Shown: positions 15,124-19,410 of the stretch, one piece after another | Position numbering within the stretch: the stretch's first letter is position 1 | Layout of the letters: each line of letters opens with the position of its first letter | Origin: UBA1163 sp049513055 | GTDB lineage: Bacteria > Desulfobacterota > BSN033 > UBA1163 | Reading direction: 5' to 3' | Assembly: GCA_049513055.1 (NCBI GenBank) | Contig: JBEKWN010000065.1 | Coordinates: forward strand, 1-19,410 | Length of the DNA: 19,410 nucleotides | The notes under the pieces: model-generated | Database searches by the model: none | The model's input: the letters and a program-made list of their open reading frames with translations, nothing else | What the model was told of the DNA's origin: nothing | Made by a program: the position numbers and the translations under genes

Positions 15124-15190
15124 GAGCATAGGGCTAAGCGCATAGCGTCAAAATATAAAATATAATTACTCTATGCCCTCTGCTCTCTGT
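15124..15190. repeat. Short-word repeat with inverted arm before the epimerase
   Basis: AGAGCATAGGGC and GCGCATAGCG words on the left face CTATGCCCTCTGCTCT on the right. AGAGCATAGGGC pairs with GCCCTCTGCTCT with one mismatch. Confidence 0.65.
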
Positions 15191-15215
15191 GTTTTACAAA
15201 TAGAAGGAGAAAACG

Positions 15216-15626
15216 ATGCTTAAAAAAATTAATCATATTGCCATTGCCGTGAATAACATCGAGGAAGCAGCCAAGTTCTATCAAAATGTCCTGGATCTTA
15301 ACCTCACAGGTGTTGAGGTGGTGACCGCCCAAAAGACCAGGGTAGGATTTTTTAAGATTGGGGAGTCCAATATTGAATTGGTCCAGCCTGCGGAACCGGA
15401 TTCCCCTCTCGTTAAATTTTTAGAGACCAAAGGCCCGGGGATCCATCACATCTGTTTTGAAGTTGATGATGTGGAAGCAGAGGTGAAGGCCTATCTTGAG
15501 AAGGGAGCGACGTTGATCGACCAGAAACCCAGGCCTGGGGCTCACAACACGAAAGTGGCTTTCGTCCACCCCAAATCCTCAAGTGGTGTTCTCATCGAAC
15601 TTTGTGAACTTCCAAAAGGCCACTAA
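15216..15626 (+). CDS. mce: Methylmalonyl-CoA epimerase
   Basis: 136 residues with two vicinal-oxygen-chelate (glyoxalase-fold) half repeats. Likely metal ligands are His7 (INHIAIAV), the IELVQP segment around Glu54, His78 (GIHHICFEV) and Glu128 (VLIELCE). It interconverts (S)- and (R)-methylmalonyl-CoA, linking the carboxyltransferase to the mutase. Shine-Dalgarno GAAGGAG is a few bases before the ATG. It is the last gene of the recognised propionate set. Confidence 0.95.
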   Translation: MLKKINHIAIAVNNIEEAAKFYQNVLDLNLTGVEVVTAQKTRVGFFKIGESNIELVQPAEPDSPLVKFLETKGPGIHHICFEVDDVEAEVKAYLEKGATLIDQKPRPGAHNTKVAFVHPKSSSGVLIELCELPKGH

Positions 15627-15643
15627 GATAAGGGAACCTTCTT

Positions 15644-16426
15644 ATGCCAGACCTTCAAAACTTCGAGCAAGAAATTAAAACTTATATTAAACCAACTACT
15701 CTCCCACTGGCAATTAAACTCCTGACCTCGGAGGAGCAGATTCCAGAAAAGACAAGGAGACCTCAAAGGGATTTCAAAAAAAGATTTTCTGTTTGTCAGG
15801 CTGTGGGAATGTCGAGGAGAATGGGATGGACCTTTGCCCTTGGAAACGAGGATGTCTCCTGTCCATTGAGCCAAGTGAGTTTAGGTTTTGAAAGGGAGTT
15901 ACCCTTTTTCAAAGAAGGAAATCTCTGCGAAGGGATGTACACCAATACAAAAGAAGCAGGAAGGAGAACAGAAGCTGCTGTCCCGAAGTTCAAACATGGT
16001 CAATACAAATATATCCTCATCGGGCCTGTTGCTCGGGCGAATTATGAACCCGATATCATCCTCATTTATGGAGATTCAGCTCAGGTCATGAGGCTCGTCC
16101 ATGCTGCCCTTTATGAAGAGGGAGGAACGCTTACCTCTAATTTCATGGGAAGGTATGACTGTGCGGATTACACCGCAGGGGTGATAGATTCAGGAAAATG
16201 TCAAGTCATCCTCCCTTGTAATGGAGACCGGGTGTTTGGATTTGTCCAGGATTTTGAAATGGCCTTTGCCATCCCATATACTCAAATCGATAAGATCATT
16301 AATGGACTACATGGAACCCATAAAGGAGGCGTCCGTTACCCCATCCCCTTCTTTATGAATTGGGAGGCCACCTTCCCGCCAAAATATGTTGAACTTGAAA
16401 AGTTATGGAAAGAGGGGAAAGAGTAA
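15644..16426 (+). CDS. DUF169 family protein
   Basis: 260 residues resembling the DUF169 family, whose function is not established. Visible features are a conserved-looking Cys51 (SVCQAVGM), Cys73 and Cys95, a glycine-rich hydrophobic stretch around 118-150 (KYILIGPVARANYEPDIILI) and a Cys-containing core near 176-198 (YDCADYTAGVI, KCQVILPC). There is no signal peptide or membrane segment. AGGGA (15631-15635) precedes the ATG by 8 bases. The gene is 17 bases after the epimerase, so it probably shares its transcript. Its 3' end overlaps the next gene by 41 bases. Family membership is from recall; a role in acyl-CoA metabolism would be only inference from position. Confidence 0.75.
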   Translation: MPDLQNFEQEIKTYIKPTTLPLAIKLLTSEEQIPEKTRRPQRDFKKRFSVCQAVGMSRRMGWTFALGNEDVSCPLSQVSLGFERELPFFKEGNLCEGMYTNTKEAGRRTEAAVPKFKHGQYKYILIGPVARANYEPDIILIYGDSAQVMRLVHAALYEEGGTLTSNFMGRYDCADYTAGVIDSGKCQVILPCNGDRVFGFVQDFEMAFAIPYTQIDKIINGLHGTHKGGVRYPIPFFMNWEATFPPKYVELEKLWKEGKE

Positions 16427-17069
16427 CCCTCATTCTTACCTCATTATTGGATGTGGCCATTTTGGAAGCCGGGCGGCGGAGAAGCTATTTCAGAAAGATC
16501 CCCACTCAAAGATCATTGTTGTTGATCAGAGCAAGAAGGCACTCCTAAAAGTTTCTCATCTCTCCATTGAATCCACGATTTGTGAAGGGACATTATATCT
16601 CAAACAATTTCTATCAGAGGGGCGAAAGGCCGACTATATCATCCCTGCAGTCCCCTTCCACCTCGTCTTCGAATTCATTCACTCTCAATTGAAACCTCTG
16701 GGTGGAAAAAGAAGGAAGGTCCCTCCCCTTTCTGGACTGTCCAATCCAATGATAGGCAAGACAGGTGATCTCTATACCAGCCTTGCCAATTTCCTTTGCT
16801 CTGAAGACTGTCCAGAACCTTCTCAGTATTGCACTATTACAAAGAAAAGGCGTCCGAAACCTCTTTATCAAATCTTGAACAATTTAGAAGGGCCTTTCGA
16901 ATCAAAGGTGATCCGAAGCCTCCAACTGGCACCTGGAGTTGGAGGCTTTAAACCAGAGGCGTTGTTGGGCCTACTAGAGGATATTAAAAGAAAGAAAAAT
17001 TCAGGCCGTTCCATCTTGGTCAGTACTGCCTCCCTTTGCCACGGCGTTACTTCTGCCTTATCATTCTGA
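16386..17069 (+). CDS. Small Rossmann-fold (TrkA-N-like) protein of unknown function
   Basis: 227 residues. The N-terminal segment YLIIGCGHFGSRAAEKL has the dinucleotide-binding GxGxxG (Gly22, Gly24, Gly27) followed by an acidic residue after the second strand (VVD), which suggests NAD(H) binding as in TrkA-N domains. The C-terminal part is not recognised; it carries SEDCPEPSQYC, a cluster of three Cys that might bind metal. The start is uncertain: the ATG at 16386 overlaps DUF169 by 41 bases, and the G-rich stretch at about 16412-16420 could serve a non-ATG start further down (ATT codons at the beginning of the Rossmann strand). It lacks membrane segments. A perfect 12-bp inverted repeat lies within the coding sequence. 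Confidence 0.65.
   Translation: MLNLKSYGKRGKSNPHSYLIIGCGHFGSRAAEKLFQKDPHSKIIVVDQSKKALLKVSHLSIESTICEGTLYLKQFLSEGRKADYIIPAVPFHLVFEFIHSQLKPLGGKRRKVPPLSGLSNPMIGKTGDLYTSLANFLCSEDCPEPSQYCTITKKRRPKPLYQILNNLEGPFESKVIRSLQLAPGVGGFKPEALLGLLEDIKRKKNSGRSILVSTASLCHGVTSALSF
16916..16948. other. Perfect 12-bp inverted repeat inside a coding region
   Basis: AAGCCTCCAACT (16916-16927) pairs exactly with AGTTGGAGGCTT (16937-16948) across a 9-base loop, with a short T run after it. It encodes residues LQLAPGVGGF of the Rossmann-fold protein. The GC-rich stem is strong enough to form in mRNA and could attenuate transcription or protect the 3' end. Confidence 0.7.
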
Positions 17070-17113
17070 TCTCTTAAAACATTTGTTTAATGGACTCCAC
17101 AATCCAAAATTCG

Positions 17114-17689
17114 TCATGGAATCAGGGAGTAGACTTGCGCCTTCTTGGTCCACTCGCTACTCGGATAATCCCTCTTGAGGACTTCCAATCCTAATTTTAG
17201 CTCTTTTGGATCATGGCTCGCTTTATATTTGGCAACCCCGAGATAGTATTGGGCTTCGGGTGCGGCCTCTGTCTTAGGAAACCGGACCAGAATCTCCTGG
17301 AAGCACTGTATGGCTTGCTCAAAACGATCAAGCTCGAACTCCGTCTTCCCCTTCCCAAGGACGATCTGGGGGATGAAATCCTCAGGAGGCAAATATCCGA
17401 CGAAGCGGTGATGCTCTTCACCATCTTGATCTAAGATCACAATCGTCGGAGTCCATTTAATGCTATATCGTTTTACCAGAGCCTTGTTTTTGTTGAAATC
17501 AATTTGAAGGGGAACGAAGTTACTCTCTACAGAAAAACAGACATTAGGATCGGGGTAAGTAACAGCTGCCAGCTGTTGGCATCCAATTCAGAGATTGTTA
17601 TAGTAGTCCATTAAGATTAACTTCTTTTCCTTCTTCGCCTTTGCCTTGGCCGTGGTAAGAGAGGTCTCCCACTGAATTTGTTTTCCCAT
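17114..17689 (-). CDS. Selenocysteine-containing thioredoxin-like protein with C-terminal TPR-like region
   Basis: 191 residues if the in-frame TGA at 17588-17590 (codon 34) is read as selenocysteine. The frame continues without other stops on both sides. The protein is a thioredoxin fold: strand KKLILMDYYNNL, then the redox motif U34-I-G-C37 (UxxC in place of CxxC), then the cis-proline loop KWTPTIVI with Pro81. Residues about 105-185 look like one or two TPR-type helical repeats (FEQAIQCFQEILVRFP, YYLGVAKY). A hairpin fitting a bacterial SECIS lies just after the UGA. A strong Shine-Dalgarno AGGAGG stands 7 bases before the ATG. The gene follows a small SAP-like gene on the same strand. It is probably a cytoplasmic thiol-disulfide oxidoreductase. 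The alternative, a pseudogene with a nonsense mutation, is unlikely because the stop falls exactly on the redox residue. Confidence 0.88.
17561..17577 (-). promoter_or_regulatory. Candidate bacterial SECIS element
   Basis: On the minus strand AACAGCT-GGC-AGCTGTT forms a 7-bp perfect stem with a GGC loop. The loop begins 17 bases after the UGA and has G as its first base. Both fit the known bacterial SECIS rules for SelB binding (short stem, G in the first two loop positions, about 16-37 bases from the UGA). Confidence 0.85.
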
Positions 17690-17789
17690 AACGAATCCTC
17701 CTTTCGTTGAATTAGTTTTTCGTAAACCCTGAAGACGCTAAGCCTCCATTGTTTAAATAGGGCCCTGATCTACGATTTGGCCTGGAGAA

Positions 17790-17984
17790 TCAATCACGGA
17801 CGAATCTAAAACAATCCTCTCGAAAGCAACATTGGAATTGATCGCAATAGTCCTTAGCCGTTCCAAAACAATCAAAATTCCCCTCGGCTTTCTGAACCCT
17901 TCGAATCAATTCCGTCTTTGATAATCCAAAGGTTTTTTTCAGACCCAGAGCCTTTGCCTTCGCCCTCACCTCCTGTATTTTCAT
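17790..17984 (-). CDS. Small SAP-like, Cys-rich protein
   Basis: 64 residues. The N-terminal half (VRAKAKALGLKKTFGLSKTE and the following LIRRVQ) has the helix-turn-helix pattern of SAP or Rho-N domains, which bind nucleic acid. The C-terminal part NFDCFGTAKDYCDQFQCC ... EDC has five Cys (39, 47, 52, 53, 58), suggesting a bound metal or disulfides. I choose the ATG at 17984, which follows GGTGGGGG; a GTG at 17996 is an in-frame alternative within that site. It precedes the selenoprotein gene by 100 bases on the same strand and may share its transcript. Function unknown. Confidence 0.65.
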   Translation of the reverse strand: MKIQEVRAKAKALGLKKTFGLSKTELIRRVQKAEGNFDCFGTAKDYCDQFQCCFREDCFRFVRD

Positions 17985-18530
17985 TTTAACCCCCACCGTT
18001 TCAAAACTTCTGAAATATCAAAAGTTATCTTTATTATTCTTTTACGATTTTAGTCGTTTGTCAAGTCCAATTCAGCAACCTAAACGATAAAAGTTTTGTT
18101 GGTTGAATTTACGCCTTTTAAGTTTGAAATTGGAGAATCGGTAAGATATGGATATGAAATGGAAATTTCTATTTTAATCAATATATTATAAGTATTTTCC
18201 CCCTTTACTAATTTCTACTGATTTTTACCAAAAAATACCCTATTTTTGCGTTAGTATTACTTAAATATTACTTTAAGTTTTCATATTATTTTTAGTCGCA
18301 GTGTCCATCTCTATTTTCGATCTGTTTCTTCCCCGATTCAAAGAAAAAGACAATCGTTCTTCAAATTAATTGGCCTCCTGTGGAGTACCAAGCATGGTAG
18401 GGGCGAAGCATTAATTCCTTCTTGAAAGTAATACTAGAAGGGTTTAAAGTAATTGTGTAGATTTTAATTTATAATTATTTTATCAAGATCTCCCTAGTAG
18501 AACAAAACTACACCTTTTTTTCAATTCTTA
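17985..18530. other. AT-rich intergenic region
   Basis: About 550 bases without a plausible gene on either strand, and clearly more AT-rich than the coding regions. It contains the minus-strand promoter noted separately. It also has a 7-bp inverted repeat ACTTAAA/TTTAAGT at 18259-18278 with a 6-base spacer, and a small hairpin TACCA-AGCA-TGGTA at 18386-18399 followed by a short GC-rich patch. No tRNA or CRISPR pattern is seen. Confidence 0.6.
18036..18064 (-). promoter_or_regulatory. Possible sigma70 promoter for the SAP-like/selenoprotein pair
   Basis: On the minus strand TTGACA (18064-18059), a 17-base spacer and AAGAAT (18041-18036). The -35 box is perfect and the -10 box matches 4 of 6. 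The spacer carries ACGA/TCGT arms. It lies about 50 bases before the SAP-like start. Confidence 0.4.
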
Positions 18531-18559
18531 TTGACGTCCTCTTCATGATTTATTACACT
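18531..18559 (+). promoter_or_regulatory. Likely sigma70 promoter of the small Cys-rich ORF
   Basis: TTGACG (18531-18536), an exact 17-base spacer and TACACT (18554-18559). Transcription would begin near 18566, just before the Shine-Dalgarno AAGGA of the 55-residue ORF. Confidence 0.6.
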
Positions 18560-18584
18560 CCTATTGAAACAGAAGGATGTGAAT

Positions 18585-18752
18585 GTGAGAAGAAAAACCA
18601 TTTTAAACAAAGAAGAAGATTATAAAAATAATCCTGATTGCCAGAATTGCCCTTATTTTATAAATAAGCTCGTCTGTCCATTTCATCGAAAAAAACCGGC
18701 GAAAGAGCGTAAATCTCATAATTTAGCCGCAAGCCAAAAGGATGAAGAGTAA
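18585..18752 (+). CDS. Small Cys-rich hypothetical protein
   Basis: 55 residues from a GTG at 18585. AAGGA (18573-18577) is 7 bases upstream of this GTG; an in-frame TTG at 18564 lies at or before the predicted transcription start and is not used. The middle holds CQNCPYFINKLVCPFH, a C-x2-C-x8-C-x2-H arrangement that could bind zinc or an iron-sulfur cluster. The rest is rich in Lys, Arg and Asn and probably soluble. I do not recognise the family. A promoter fits directly ahead of it, which supports a real gene; no homologue or neighbour explains its role. Confidence 0.5.
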   Translation: MRRKTILNKEEDYKNNPDCQNCPYFINKLVCPFHRKKPAKERKSHNLAASQKDEE

Positions 18753-19022
18753 ATAATAAACGTAAAAAGGTATTATTCTCTTCATTAAATTGAGATTTAG
18801 TTGCTGATCTTCAGTATAGAAGATTTTATTTGGAAATCAGTGGGTTGGAACGCTATTTTTTGCCTTAAGTTTATTAGGGTTATATAAAAGAGATTGTTAT
18901 AAATTTTGTTTCTGATTCAAAATAATCTGGCTTAGTCTGATCCATTTTAATTTTATAAAAGATAGGTAGATGTCTAAAATCATTCAAGAGTTTCTCAATT
19001 AATATTAAATAATTTTTTTATA
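18753..19022. other. AT-rich non-coding stretch
   Basis: No gene is supported here. A weak 7-bp AT inverted repeat (AATAATA/TATTATT, 18752-18777) follows the small ORF but lacks a T tract, so it is not a convincing terminator. Confidence 0.5.
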
Positions 19023-19051
19023 TTGACATGTGAAAAAAATTACAATAAAGT
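19023..19051 (+). promoter_or_regulatory. Sigma70 promoter of the second acyl-CoA dehydrogenase transcript
   Basis: TTGACA (19023-19028), an exact 17-base spacer and TAAAGT (19046-19051). Transcription would start near 19058, giving a leader of about 247 bases before the ATG at 19305. Confidence 0.6.
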
Positions 19052-19064
19052 AAACCTTGAATCT

Positions 19065-19077
19065 GTACACTGTATAC
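19065..19077. promoter_or_regulatory. Operator-like near-palindrome after the promoter
   Basis: GTACACTGTATAC matches its own reverse complement at 10 of 13 positions and lies just downstream of the predicted transcription start. GTATAC-type half-sites are seen in some GntR-family operators, but no regulator gene is visible here. Confidence 0.3.
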
Positions 19078-19115
19078 CATTACAAACTGAGACTCTTTGC
19101 TTCTTAATCCATTCA

Positions 19116-19154
19116 ACTGACTTAAAAAGGAGGTGATTATTTTATTAAGTCAGT
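19116..19154 (+). promoter_or_regulatory. Leader hairpin presenting a perfect Shine-Dalgarno in its loop
   Basis: ACTGACTTAA (19116-19125) pairs exactly with TTAAGTCAGT (19145-19154). The 19-base loop contains AAGGAGGTGAT, a near-complete complement of the 16S rRNA 3' end. No ATG, GTG or TTG follows at normal spacing; only ATT codons do. The acyl-CoA dehydrogenase start is 150 bases further down with its own Shine-Dalgarno. Confidence 0.7.
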
Positions 19155-19366
19155 CCATTTGTGTTCTTAAAAACACTGCTGTGGAAAAGACCCAAATATT
19201 GGAAACGCTTGAATCCAAGAATGCAGTTATGAGGCTTGGTAATTACTTTGAGTTTAATAGAAACAAATTACAAAAAATCTTAAAAAAAGAAAGGGGGAAA
19301 TTTTATGGAATTCAGACTAAGTACAGAGCAGGAGCTATGGAAAAACACGGTGAGGGAGTTTGCTAA
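19139..19366 (+). other. Doubtful leader ORF behind the looped Shine-Dalgarno
   Basis: A frame of 75 codons could start at the ATT at 19139, 5 bases after the perfect GGAGG. It ends inside the acyl-CoA dehydrogenase gene. Its product matches nothing I know and its end reads through the next gene's ribosome site, so it is probably not a conserved protein. A short regulatory leader peptide remains possible. Confidence 0.15.
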
Positions 19367-19410
19367 AGCGGAATTGGAACCCATTGCACGGAAAATTGAT
19401 GAGGAATGGG
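19305..19410 (+). CDS. Acyl-CoA dehydrogenase, N-terminal fragment (continues past window)
   Basis: 35 residues are visible. The start MEFRLSTEQELWKNTVREFA is the typical N-terminal helix of acyl-CoA dehydrogenases (compare FDLNDEQQMLRKMVRNFAEK of the complete enzyme at 8960). AAGGGGG (19291-19297) lies about 7 bases before the ATG. It is a second FAD-dependent dehydrogenase, apparently the first gene of a separate transcript with its own promoter and long leader. Confidence 0.85.
   Translation, partial: MEFRLSTEQELWKNTVREFAKAELEPIARKIDEEW

Noticed and set aside
17588..17590. In-frame TGA as a nonsense mutation making a thioredoxin pseudogene
   Set aside because: It sits exactly at the first redox residue, a SECIS-like hairpin follows, and the frame downstream is intact with conserved thioredoxin features.
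17790..17792. The TGA ending the SAP-like gene as a second selenocysteine codon
   Set aside because: It does not fall in a redox motif and no hairpin with proper spacing was seen after it; it reads as a normal stop.
18396..18412. GC-rich patch GGTAGGGGCGAAGCATT as a mobile-element remnant
   Set aside because: It occurs once here, has no terminal repeats or transposase, and I cannot verify a repeat family without a genome search.

Overview
The window looks like a bacterial chromosome fragment from an anaerobic, probably Desulfobacterota-like (syntrophic or sulfate-reducing) organism. The reasons are tandem HdrA-type flavin/iron-sulfur proteins, a methylmalonyl-CoA pathway with separate small B12-binding subunits, thiolase/DUF35 and acyl-CoA dehydrogenase genes, and a UGA-encoded selenocysteine thioredoxin-like protein. 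The taxonomic call is inference from gene content only.

Region 1 (1-4430) holds the 3' part of a GltD-like/HdrA-like fusion, a full-length HdrA, and a CobO/BtuR corrinoid adenosyltransferase. Region 2 (4523-15626) is an acyl-CoA catabolic island. In order it has an acyl-CoA mutase of isobutyryl-CoA-mutase type with its B12 subunit, a cysteine-less thiolase-fold protein with a DUF35 partner, an acyl-CoA dehydrogenase, MeaB GTPase, a propionyl-CoA carboxylase beta-type carboxyltransferase, a true methylmalonyl-CoA mutase with its B12 subunit, and methylmalonyl-CoA epimerase. Region 3 (15644-17069) has a DUF169 protein overlapping a small Rossmann (TrkA-N-like) protein. Region 4 (17114-17984, minus strand) has a small SAP-like Cys-rich protein followed by a thioredoxin-like selenoprotein that is split by an in-frame TGA. 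Region 5 (17985-19410) is AT-rich and mostly non-coding. It holds a small Cys-rich ORF with its own promoter, then a promoter, a structured leader and the start of a second acyl-CoA dehydrogenase.

How it fits together: propionyl-CoA/methylmalonyl-CoA/succinyl-CoA interconversion needs the carboxyltransferase, epimerase, mutase, MeaB and adenosylcobalamin (CobO), and all are present. The first mutase carries the active-site residues of isobutyryl-CoA mutase, so the island probably also moves carbon between branched and straight C4 (or similar) acyl-CoAs, which then enter dehydrogenation. The HdrA-type proteins would handle the low-potential electrons.

The most notable items are the selenoprotein with a textbook bacterial SECIS hairpin, the mutase pair with different specificity residues, a family of short-word intergenic repeats that fold back on themselves in nearly every gap of regions 1-2, and a perfect Shine-Dalgarno sequence sitting in a hairpin loop with no ordinary start codon behind it.
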